Positions 47,600-58,099 of a stretch of DNA of 64,000 bases are shown here, piece by piece; the stretch's first letter is position 1, and each line of letters opens with the position of its first letter. The stretch covers positions 2,604,001 to 2,668,000 of the forward strand of contig BTPP01000004.1 in the NCBI GenBank assembly GCA_037102815.1, written 5' to 3'. The notes below the pieces were generated by a model. That model made no database searches, was not told where the DNA came from, and was given only the letters and a program-made list of their open reading frames with translations. The position numbers and the translations under genes were made by a program. This DNA is from Neurospora intermedia. Taxonomy: Eukaryota > Ascomycota > Sordariomycetes > Sordariales > Sordariaceae.

Positions 47600-48620
47600 G
47601 GGTTCTCCGGCTAATTAATAAAATTAACGCTCTAAGGTATATCTATATATAACGATCGGAAAAGCGCCCAAATCTGCCGGCGGGCCCCTATTTATTCGAA
47701 GATAGATTATTTTACTATATTAACTATTAAAACGTACGTCGGCTATATATTCCTCGGATTTACGTATAAAAGATATTAGAACTAGTATATAATAAGAAAT
47801 ATTATTTTAGAATTAATTAAATAATAGATGATTTAATATACTTCTATATAAGGCGAAAGACCTAAATAGTACGCAAGTACGTTAAATATTACGAGGTTTA
47901 CTATTAAAATTAGTAGGATAGGTAGCCGACCCTTAGAAAATTACTATTAATTCGAATATTCCTAAGGCTGTTTTATATAATTACTATAGATTTCGTTACT
48001 AATATACTAATAATTAAAGCGGCTGGTATTATATAGGCTCTAAAAGATTTTCCGGAATTTAATACTATATATACTATTACTTACAAATTTAATAAAAAAG
48101 TACTATTTATAATTAATTATTCTACTTATAGTATATAGGAATAAATTAAAGTATTATTTCGGACTTTACAATTTTATAACTAGGGTTTACTAGTAGTTAT
48201 TATTAGTAACCGAAATCCTAAATTTATTTCTATTATTTAGAGGAGTATCTTCGAAGTATTAGTAATTAATTTACTATTTTTAATAGCCTACTATATTCAA
48301 ACGGACGGACAATTGGAAAAAACGAACTAAATTACTAAAATAACTATTCGTATATAGTATACGACGAATATTATTCTTTGGACATTAATATTAATAATAT
48401 TATAATACAATTTGAATAATACTATTTAATCTACTATCGGGTTATTGTTAAATAAATTAATATACAATTTTAAATTACGGGCGGCCTTTAATCTATTTAT
48501 ACCGGATAATTAGGAAATTACTATAGTAGAATTTTTGGTTATTATCCGTTAAGAATATTAATTCGAAGCTGTAAAATTTATTAATCGGACTAGAATAACT
48601 ATTAAGGAATAATATAATTC
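47600..48620 (+). mobile_element. Integrase region (fossil)
   Basis: The N-terminal zinc-binding region (VRRLYIPR-type motif near 47730) and the catalytic core (SNRNPKF- and QTDGQ-type motifs near 48210 and 48300) are recognisable in gypsy order. Broken many times. Confidence 0.78.
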
Positions 48621-48639
48621 TAAGCATTCTCTAATAATA

Positions 48640-49090
48640 TTTAATGTAGGTAATAAAATTTATTTACGTTTAGGTAAAGGTTATTATTTACTTAGAAATC
48701 TAAAGAAAAAATAGTTAGTAGAAAGAATAGGCCCCTATTAAATTCTTAAGAAAATTGGTCTACTAGCTTATAAGTTCAATTTATTTAATATTTAGTGTAT
48801 TTATCCTATTATCTCCGTAATATATTTTTATAAGCTAATATAAAGTTTTAATCCTTTTAATTGTAAGGTTCTACTACTATTACTAATTAAAATTAATAGC
48901 TAAGAGGAATAGGAGGTCGAAAATTTTATAATTAGAAGTTAAGGACTGTTAAATATATAGTATTCAATTAAATAGATTAGGTATTAAAATAAGGATAATA
49001 TATAGGAATTATATAGTGAACTTATAAGGAATTCGAAGGAGTTGGTAAAGGATTTTAATATAGAATATCCGTTAGAATTACTATTTAAGG
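48640..49090 (+). mobile_element. GPY/F-like segment and chromodomain remnant (fossil)
   Basis: Downstream of the integrase core a GPY-type linker (near 48730) is followed, at about 48905-49075, by a chromodomain-like segment. Together they define the chromovirus branch of Ty3/gypsy. Broken. Confidence 0.55.
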
Positions 49091-49189
49091 GTAATTATAG
49101 AAGGGTAATTTAGTACGTTAGCAATATAATTTAATAGAAGCGTTATTAAAATAAATAAAGGAAGTAACTGTTTTTTCGCTAAAAGAGGG

Positions 49190-52030
49190 GGAAGTTACTA
49201 GAAACTATAAAAGTTTAAGAGTTTTTTCCTTTATTTTATATTTTATTTTCTTTTTCGTTATATATTTCTATAAGAAATTATATTTTCCGTAACTTTCTAT
49301 TAAAATTTCTAAAATTCTATTTAGAAGTACGCCCAAGCGGAGGTAAGCCGGGTACTAGTAATATATAGAATAATATACTATATACTACTTATAGCTTTAA
49401 TTAAAATATTTTCTATTTTAATTAAATAGGTATATATAGTCGTATAGAAGTAATAGTAATTATAATTATATACAGCAAACGGCCCCGGTAGGTAGGTACT
49501 CGTAGAGGAAGAGTTTTAATATATATATATAATTTTTAAAAGAAATTAAAATTATCCAACTATTTTTACTCTCTCTCCTTTTTACCCTAATAATCTTACT
49601 ACTACCTACCCTATCCCTACAACGCTCAATTCTATTACAACTTCCTTTATATAATAATTTTATTAAACTAATTATTATTTATTAATCTTCCTTATCCTAT
49701 ATTCGTTAATTATAATATCGGTATATTAAAATAGCCGATATTACTATAGAATTTCCGCCGCCGGTTAATAATTCGATTATAACCCTTAATAATTAAATTA
49801 ACGGTTTTAACCGCGACGGTAGCCTACGTAATCTTACTATAGACCGGTAATTCGCCCTGTAATCGTTCGAATATAACCCCCGGTTCAATATACTAATTAA
49901 TATAATAAAATACTTTAACTATTATACTATTAATAGTATTTCTAATAAGATTATTAATTTAGAAATTAATAATATATATATTGTACTACCCAACTTTATA
50001 ACCAACCTTATTAAATAGATAGACGCAATCCCGCTCAGACAATTCTTTAATTATATCCATTATAAATATATTATTAATACGTTTAATAACTTCGGTTAAA
50101 ACTATACCTCCTATAATCCGCTTACTCGCCTCCCTAAGTCTTTTAATACTACCTAGGGTATTCTAATATACAACCCTAAAAAAACAGATAATAATAAACG
50201 TATAATACTAATTTTAACCGCTAATTATCTTTTTATACTATATAAAAATAAATTATACTCCGTTTTATATAATATTATCAATTATACAAACGAATTAATC
50301 GACTTAAATATAGTAATTTTATATTTCCTCGAAGGCAATCTTACCTACCTTACGCCTATACTCTTATTAAATAAACTCCTAAAGGATTTAATTCTTAGTA
50401 ATTACTATAGACCTTAGTAAAAGTAGGTATTTAACGCTATTACTAATTTTAACGATACCCAAATCTAGGAATTATATTCTAGTAGAGAATTTAATTTAAT
50501 TTATATAATAGTAATTAAATTCGGCAACGCTATTTTCGAAAAAGGATATATAAAAGAGTTTATTATTATTAGTAAACAATTCTAAGCGTACTTCCTACTA
50601 ATTCTCTATATAGTTTACCCTAACGGCCGTATTATTAAAAATAGTAACTTCGATTTCTCTAAAATTTAGAAGTATAGGGAGATTATTTAATTAATTAATA
50701 AAGTTTATAAAGTTTTATAATTAATAATTAGACTAGCTTCCATCCTATTTCGTATTAAAATTCCAACCGCTAAAATAATTCTAAGAAAGGTACGTAAAGT
50801 TCTAACCCGAATTATATAGTCCTATTCGGCGGCTATTAGTAAGAGTAATAATAAAGGAAAAGTATATTTAACCTTCGCTAATACCCTTACTAATTATAAT
50901 AAAAATTATATTAATCTTAGTATTAAAATTGATTAAGAACTATATACGGAAATCGAAAAGATTGTTAAAGTATATATAGAGAATAAGGAGGAGTATAAGA
51001 GATAATTCGCTAGTAATTACTCTTTCTTATAATATAAATTAGTTTACAATACTAAAATAGTTCTTAACCTTACTTTTAATAAAAAATATAACGGTAATAT
51101 TAATTTTGCCGATTGTATCCCTTTAAAGGCAATATTACTCGCTATTTAGTACTCTAATTATAGTACTAAACTTCCCGAGTAAATCGGTAGTTTATTAGGT
51201 AGATTTAGTTATCTTTACTATATTTAGGTAGTACTTACTAAGTTAACTTTAAATAAATTTCCTATAATTAAGAAAGTAATTAACTATATTATTAAAATTA
51301 GTAAAGAATTTATAATGCTTATTAATTTTATTTCTTATAAGGAAATTAAAAGAATATTAACGAACGCCTCAGAAAAGTAAATTATAATATTAGCGGCTTC
51401 CAACGAATATTAAGGAAGAATTATATAAATAATATAGGTAGAATTAACATCCCTCCGTACTAAATTTAGAAAAGTACAAAAGCTTCGTATCTAACATTAT
51501 CCCACAACTTCGTCTATTAATAGAACTCGCATACCCGATACTCTTCTTAGTATTACTACTCCTTATAATATTTATTCTAGCAACCTTTCGCCTCAATTTA
51601 TATCCGGTTTAACCGGATTATCTAATAAATTTTATATTATATTAGCTCGCTTAAGCTCTCGCTTTAATACTTTATCTTCTACCTACTCTCCTTACTACAA
51701 TTACCTTCCTACCGACTAGGAGTAGGAGGATTCTCTATTAAAATACAAATATTCCTATTAAAATATATATTATATAAATAAGAATAATAAAATAGAGGAG
51801 GATAAATTTAACGATCGTTTGCTTTGTTACGAATATAATTACTAAGGGATTAGTATTAGGTTATCGAACTATATACTCTATTTGGGTAGGCGTATATTTT
51901 TATATTTATTAACTAATTTGGATATAGGCGAATAAATAGAAACTCTAATAAATAACCGGATCTTTCATATATATAATTAAATTTAATAATATTATATAGA
52001 TAGCGAGCACTCTTCTCCTTTTATCGAAGG
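49190..52030 (+). mobile_element. Unassigned 3' segment of the chromovirus (fossil)
   Basis: About 2.8 kb between the chromodomain remnant and the 3' LTR; most chromoviruses have little here. It is RIP-mutated like the rest and has long stop-poor stretches on the + strand between about 49.6 and 51.9 kb. No domain is recognised; accessory or envelope-like coding capacity, or a captured host fragment, are all open. Broken many times. Confidence 0.5.
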
Positions 52031-52035
52031 GGAGA
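52026..52035 (+). other. Polypurine tract
   Basis: GAAGGGGAGA immediately 5' of the right LTR, the expected site of plus-strand priming in an LTR retroelement. Confidence 0.75.
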
Positions 52036-52374
52036 TATTATAGGGCATTCTTGGTAAATATCTAAATACTTTGTTTTATTATAGCAACTACTCGTTAAAA
52101 CGCATAGTCTATTATATAAGAGTACTCGTCCCATTAACCTTTATTAAGGTTGACGGATTATTAATTTATATTATACCGACCTTATATCTATTTTACTTAT
52201 ACTTAGTAAAATCGTATACGAAATCCTAGGTTAAGGCTTACAATAGGTCTTATCTTCAATTTCCTTTAATAAGACTATCGTCAATTGTTACGTACTATTA
52301 CTCTGTCCAGCAACCAATTATTCACTCTATTATTCTCTATTGTCATTACTTGTGAGGCACATCTTCGCGTAATA
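52036..52374 (+). repeat. 3' LTR
   Basis: Same length (339 bp) as the 5' LTR and collinear throughout. The differences I compared are transitions; the ends TA...TA correspond to TG...CA of the other copy. Followed by the TTACT duplication. Confidence 0.92.
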
Positions 52375-52503
52375 TTACTGTCATATCTTTGCAATAAACA
52401 GAATTTATGAGCCTTTTAGAATTTCGTTCAAAAAGGGTGATATGACCCTGTTTGAACCCTGTTTGAGTTATTTTTGACTGTTGGCTCAAAAAGGCCTGAT
52501 TTC

Positions 52504-52540
52504 ACCCTGTTCAGGAACCCGGTGTTCTCTCTATAGTAGC
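52504..52540 (-). repeat. Right terminal inverted repeat of the TIR element
   Basis: Reverse complement of the left TIR, core ACCCTGTTCAGGAACCCGG. Just inside it are further ACCCTGTTTGA repeats (52444-52465). Confidence 0.7.
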
Positions 52541-52824
52541 CCAAAGCGGGAGTGCGAAAAAGATAAAAGTAGGACAGAGTTCACTGATAGGTAGGCGAAA
52601 GATATTTGGAACTAACTTTCAATGTTTCGATGTACGGAGAAGAAGATGTAGGAATTCGGTTGGTGACAGTGGTCCAGGTACACGTGTACACTACGACACA
52701 GGTATTTGACTAGGTTCTAGACTGTTAGTCCCAGAAGCTAGGTAGTTATAGCCTTAAGTGATTCGCTCGAAACAAGCCATTCAGGGACGGTACGAACGGC
52801 CCTAGGTCCTCCCAAGAAATCTAT

Positions 52825-52839
52825 TAAAAAAAAGAAAAG

Positions 52840-52886
<47 letters not shown>
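52825..52886 (+). repeat. Poly(A) tract
   Basis: A-only run of 46 bases preceded by an A-rich, G-interrupted stretch. It sits ~290 bp outside the composite mobile block. No retroposon body or flanking duplication was found, so it is recorded as a simple repeat. Confidence 0.85.
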
Positions 52887-52888
<2 letters not shown>

Positions 52889-54892
52889 CAGTCCTTAAAA
52901 CAAAGTATCCGAGATCCCTACGGAAGGAAACGTTGGCGATCATACATCTCATGATCTCCTGCAAACCCAAGCGGGATGAACACTTCGGCCCAAGCCCCAG
53001 CGCCCAGGGGCATCAACCGAACCAAACCTTTGGCATCGCTGTTGCATTCCACGCATCCAGCTGCGATCTACCTATGACCTATGTAGGTCTACGCTGCAGT
53101 AGATCAAACGTCACCTTGAAGTTGCGATGAAAGTACTATTTTCGAAGAGCCTACAGGGGATGTTGGGGAGGAAGCTTGCACCCCCGGATACATATGTCAA
53201 GCAGATCATGTTACCTTGACATATTGGGAAATTGAGGTTCGCTTTGACTAGTGTGATCTGTGATCGCTCGGGAATCAAACGGGTGGGTGGGTGGGCGAGA
53301 TATGTAAGCGAGTCAACAAAAGTGTAAAAGGGTCAGCCTGAGGGTGCCATGAACGACGACATGGCTGTAGGCCATAGCTTGAATAACAGGTAGAAATACG
53401 AATCAATTGAAAGTCTTGACGATGAGTCAAAGTTAGGATCTCGAGCCAATATGGACTAACAAATAAGAGATTGACGACATCTTTGAGAAAAATATGAGAG
53501 CCTTTTCACTGTGTCCTCACAAAATCTGTAATACAGAGATCGCCTCCACAGCCGCGCGGTACTAGTACATAGGCAAGCGAAAGAAGCGAAGAGATCGTTT
53601 GATCGTTAGCCGCCGAACGGTTGGCGCGCGAGCAGACTTCGTTATTGTTTCTTTGTTGCTACCTACCTAGAGGAGATCTCAGGCATTTTTTTTTTTTTCT
53701 CGCTGTTGTTCTGTTGGGCGCCATACGACAACCGTTCGGGCATAATTTTCCTGAGTTGGTACCTACTTTGGTACCTAGTTTGGAAAATCAGCTAGCGAGT
53801 AATGAAAAGGACAACCTATGTACCTAGCATGTAGCGATGTGAGAGCCTCGCGGGTTCGGGTTGACCATAGTTTTTGGGGCCCACAGGGGCAGCCTAGCAA
53901 TTAGCGCTTGGGCCCCAGACGGACGGGATCGGCCCTGTTTTTTGTTGCGACAACGCCGACCGTAGTTCCTTCCCGTCTCCCGCCGTCCAGGGTAGAGGTA
54001 TGAAGAGATGAACCGTAGCCGGAAAATAAAAATAAAAGATTTATCCATTTCTGAGCTGGCCTGGTGAAGTCCACTCGCAGTTCCACGGAGGTGAGCTTCA
54101 CCATTCAATACTATTATATGTGGTATAGTTGTGAGCGTGATACTACGGCACGATGACAGCGAGTTCTTCGAAACCCACTTTGATGTGTGGCTGTTAGTGG
54201 ACATGGAAGAGCCCGCCGTGGGTCGCACCTCTCTCTCCATATAAACTGCCCGTGTGAAATGTGTGAATGCGCCGTGCTCGTTCCGTCTCCTTGCAGATGG
54301 TCAGTCATTTGCCCGATCACACCTCTCGCTTTTTTTTTTTCCACGTTCTAGATGAAAGTGAAGACGGCATCGATGTTGATGACATGACACGAGAGAAGCG
54401 CAAACGATCATCTTCAAGAGCAATGCGAGATCCAGATGCATCTTGCTGCCCCTCCACTCCACCGCCGACCTGCGAAACCTAGGTTGTTGGCGCTGATCAT
54501 CCAAAAGGCCGGGCGTTGGGGCCTGGGGGCTGCCAGGGCAGAGCCAAAATGTGCTGGATGCACACCTCAGCTCAAATTCCGCAAACGATGACGGTATCTG
54601 CTGCTTTTCTCGGGGTTTTCTTTTGCATCTCCAAAGTGGCGGATTTTACGATAGTACCGCGTAACAAAGTGGAAAATATCTCCTACCTACGCAGTTAGGT
54701 ATCAGGCACACAACGAGATAACTTTACTGACAATACACAATTCGCGAGAACCATATTATCTTTATCCAGTCAGGGCAGGTCCCGGTTGTGCCGAGTTACA
54801 ATTCATCTTGAGTGGAAGATGCAGGTGCTTAGCTATGCTTGTAATCCGTGACACAGGCTGACAAAACGTTATGGTGACCGAAGGCACTCCAG

Positions 54893-54951
54893 CTACCTAC
54901 TATCTATGTAGAGTAAATATGACTTTACGCTGTCACTACATAGCTAGGTAG
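54893..54951. repeat. Imperfect inverted repeat with TACCTA ends
   Basis: CTACCTA...CTATGTAG on the left pairs with CTACATAGCTAGGTAG on the right, with small internal gaps and an AGTAAA/TTTAC inner match. It may be a small decayed foldback element. Confidence 0.4.
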
Positions 54952-57488
54952 AGGTAGTTACCTGCCTCTACTGTACTTGCCCACGTTTTGGTCAAGGTGC
55001 GCAAATAGCCCAACTGGCTTACGTGGACAAGTCTTGTCACTCACTTGTACCCGCCTTATCGCCCATTGCCGTGGTGACGTGCCCATCGTGCATGTTTCCA
55101 TCATCACATCCACAACGCCCGTCTTCTTTCTCAAAAAACAAAAAAAAAAAAAAAAAAAAAAAAAATGGAGAAAGCTGGATCGCTGACTCCGAGCCACAAT
55201 CAAAAACTCCCATGAGCTGCAACATGAGAAGTTGTCAATGGTTCTCCTGGGAGATACGAGACTCAGCGGCACTCAGGGAGGTGCCGTACATCCAGCAAAT
55301 CCGGCCGGGGTGAGGATGCGACGTCGATCTTGGGGGATTCTTCCTAGTACAATGGACGACAGACAGTTTGATGACCGTGATCATGTCCAGAACGCCATCG
55401 CTGGCCTAGGGGGAAAGTGAGTTGCCGCGGATAATGTCTATGTACATACAAAGACAGACACTGACAATAGTCACATAACGTTCGTCTTCAGCCTACCTCT
55501 TGCTGGGAACGGGTAAACCACCCAACGAAACTGGGGCTTCCTCGAGAGCGGATTACCTACTGATACACTGGGGAGCGTACCTACGAGGTTTATCACCATA
55601 ACTAGCGGATCAGGTCGATCTTCGATGTGTTCTCGAGGCCTGGCGTAATAGGTAAGTGGGTAAACTGAAGGTATACATATACACTCGTTAGTAGTAAGGC
55701 GCAGAGCAAAACTCTCCATCGCTTTGACAACGAGGTAGGCACTTGGCCCGACGTTGCCTCTGTCGGTACAGCTTCCTACGGGCAACAAAAAAGAACGATG
55801 GTTCGGCCAGGCAAGGTGCCTGAATTCTGAAATCTCCAAGTACGGTCCACAGTGTCAGAATTCGTGCTTCTTGATTGGATAGTAGTGCAGAGATGGTGGG
55901 CTCTTGGCGGGCAGCTAGCCCGATTCTGAATGGTTCGTAGTCGGTTCAGTTGCAGCAGAATGCCTCTAAGGGAAGAGTCCAGTGGGTTGGGTCCAGGCTA
56001 CCTAGGTACCTTACAACTACGTGCTTAGTGTTCTGCGTACCTAGAGGTACCGATGGAGTGTACTTGTGAGCTACCTCCGTTACCTGGCGGCCCTGCCCTG
56101 CCCGACTTCCATGGGCTCCTGGGGCTCCTGGAAAGGGACCTGTCCGCTGCCCTGGGACTCGACTCCTAGACTAGTCCCCTCGTCACAACAGCCCGGCATG
56201 CCCGCCCGCCCGCCCGCCGCCCGCCTTTCACGCTCCATCCATCTTCCATCCTCTTTTCCCCCTAGTAACCCGGACAGGGCAGGGCCACTCCCCGTTCCAC
56301 TTCACTTTCCCTCCGCAAGCAAACCTGGAGCACATCCACCCACATCATCCTGGTTTTTCCTTTTCGACGCTCCCACCTCTCAACCCGGACCTACCTTCCC
56401 TGGGCTTTGTCGCTTTTGCCCGTGACAATTGTGTATGGAACGAAGCTTCACTTTCCGCTTCCGCTCCTGCTTCAACTAACCTGGTCACACCTGTTTTTTT
56501 CCACTTCACTTCCACCAACTTCCAGTCTTCCACCTCACCCAGCCAGCCCAACCAACCAAGACTGACTGACTCTTTGGTCAAGTCAACCACGGGGCGCTCT
56601 TCCCATCAAGCACGACGCCGATCCTCTACTACTCGGCTGACTACTGCCTACATTTTCGGGGTGCACTACGCTCAAGTTAGCACTCGTGTTACTCTCACTT
56701 TCGTCTCTCTAGGTTGGAGCCCGATCCTGTCCTGACATTCGTGGACGGCCTCTTCTGTTTCGCTCGCCCGTCACAGCTTCAACTCATCTAGGCCGCGACT
56801 GTGGGATCTCCTACCCCGGACGACTTGTTTTTTTTTTGTCTCCAGTGGAAGACGGATTTAATCTACCAAGCATTCTTGTCGGCCCATTCTGCCGCGTCGC
56901 TCCGTCTTCTACCCGGCCTGGAAACCCTGCAGTGGAAATCCGAGGCCGATTGCTTGCTGGAGCCCCATTTTTGCCGCCATTCACGACCCTCCGCCTCGAT
57001 CTGTCCTGCCCTGCGCACACCGAGCCCAGATTTCGATTTGAGTCGAGAGCCGATGCTTCAAACCCACGGCGGGCATTCCCACGACCCAACTTCGCCGACC
57101 GCCTGACTATACGCCGCCATTACTTTCTGCCTGCAGAGAGAGTCCGTTAGACGACTGCGAGTTCCCTTGGCCTGACATCATCCAGAGGCCGCCGCCCTCT
57201 TCACCAGCGACCTCCATCTCCGCCTCCCTCCTCCGAGCTCCTGCTTCCTCCGCGTCGGATGCCGAAACCACACAATACGATTACCTAGGTCACCCGTATC
57301 TCCCACGATTCACAACCGCTTGCTGTCGCTCTACCTGACCGTTCAGTCGCTCGCATCGCCGGACCCGTGGTCGAAAAACACCGACAGACAGTTTTGTTCC
57401 CACCGCCTGGGGAACTTTGTCTCGTCACACTTTGCAGCGCATCACCATCAGTCGATAGGGGACTGACCGCCATCGGCTTTCTGCGGCC

Positions 57489-58052
57489 ATGGCCGCTAAC
57501 ATGCCGCCGAGGGCCCAGGTCGGGCAAATGATACCGCCTAATCACAGCCAAGTCACTCAGGCCGTTTTAGCCAGGTTGACGTCTCAGCCTCCGCCAGCGA
57601 CCGGCTGGCAGGCTACACACATTCAGCTGCCGGAACGCGTCCAGAAGACATCATCCCTGTATGAAGCTCGGCCGTTATATGCAAAAAGTCTAGAGGCTGA
57701 CATTCACTCCAGGGCTACCAATCTCAAGTTAGCTGGACAAGTCGACACCTGGCCAGAGGCGGTGAATCTCGCGCTTGAGATCGAACGGCGGGCCTTTGTG
57801 CAGTCCCCGGATAAGGTGAGAAACGCCCCTCTGCATCACCAAACCATCTTGGCTAACTTGGCTGACCAACCTCAGCCGACGTACGAGAACCTACTGGGTC
57901 AGCGATTCGCACAACTTGTAGAACAGCGACAGGCTCGCGCTCCTCTCATCCAACAACAAATTCAAGCCAATGCGATGAGACAGGCTCAGATGGCCCAGCA
58001 ACAGCACCAGCTTCAACAGCACCAGCTCCAGCAACGCCAACACCAGCAGCAT

Positions 58053-58099
<47 letters not shown>

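Larger units (their letters stand above)
41130..52374 (+). mobile_element. Ty3/gypsy LTR retrotransposon (chromovirus), RIP-mutated fossil
   Basis: Structurally complete element of 11,245 bp bounded by two 339-bp LTRs and a 5-bp target duplication TTACT (41125-41129 and 52375-52379). A polypurine tract GAAGGGGAGA precedes the right LTR. Order on the + strand: gag region (about 41.5-44.7 kb), aspartic protease (about 44.8-45.3), reverse transcriptase (about 45.9-46.7), RNase H (about 46.9-47.4), integrase (about 47.6-48.6), GPY/F-like region and chromodomain remnant (about 48.6-49.1), then about 2.8 kb of unassigned sequence before the right LTR. The protease-RT-RH-IN order plus chromodomain place it among chromoviruses. 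Coding parts are broken many times throughout by C-to-T and G-to-A changes, the mark of RIP. Age cannot be read from LTR divergence because RIP acts in bursts. No primer-binding tRNA was recognised. Confidence 0.9.
40337..52540. mobile_element. TIR element (probable non-autonomous DNA transposon) interrupted by an LTR retroelement
   Basis: Sequences at 40337-40373 and 52504-52540 are inverted copies of each other (about 33 of 37 bases, core CCGGGTTCCTGAACAGGGT). Without the retroelement between them the element would be about 0.95 kb, with a ~0.76-kb left arm and a ~0.16-kb right arm. Subterminal AACAGGGT/ACCCTGTT motifs recur at both ends, as in many DNA transposons. No transposase frame is visible in the arms, so it is probably non-autonomous. 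No clear target duplication could be fixed, and the superfamily is not assigned. Confidence 0.6.
52541..57488. other. Long gene-free region upstream of MED15
   Basis: About 4.9 kb without a supportable gene. It contains an A tract of 46 uninterrupted bases (52841-52886), an A run near 55140-55165, a T run near 53687-53698, many TACCTA/TAGGTA motifs between 53.6 and 56.1 kb, and an imperfect inverted repeat at 54893-54951. From about 56.2 kb the sequence turns C- and CT-rich (CCCGCCCGCC, TTCCACTTCA), which suggests a long promoter and leader for the downstream gene. Base composition is normal, unlike the adjacent retroelement. Confidence 0.5.

Noticed and set aside
41130-52374. Dating the retroelement from LTR divergence
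   Set aside because: RIP introduces many transitions in one sexual cycle, so divergence does not track time.
53824-54240. Minus-strand open frame of 138 codons
   Set aside because: Low-complexity, no recognisable domain, in a long gene-free region.
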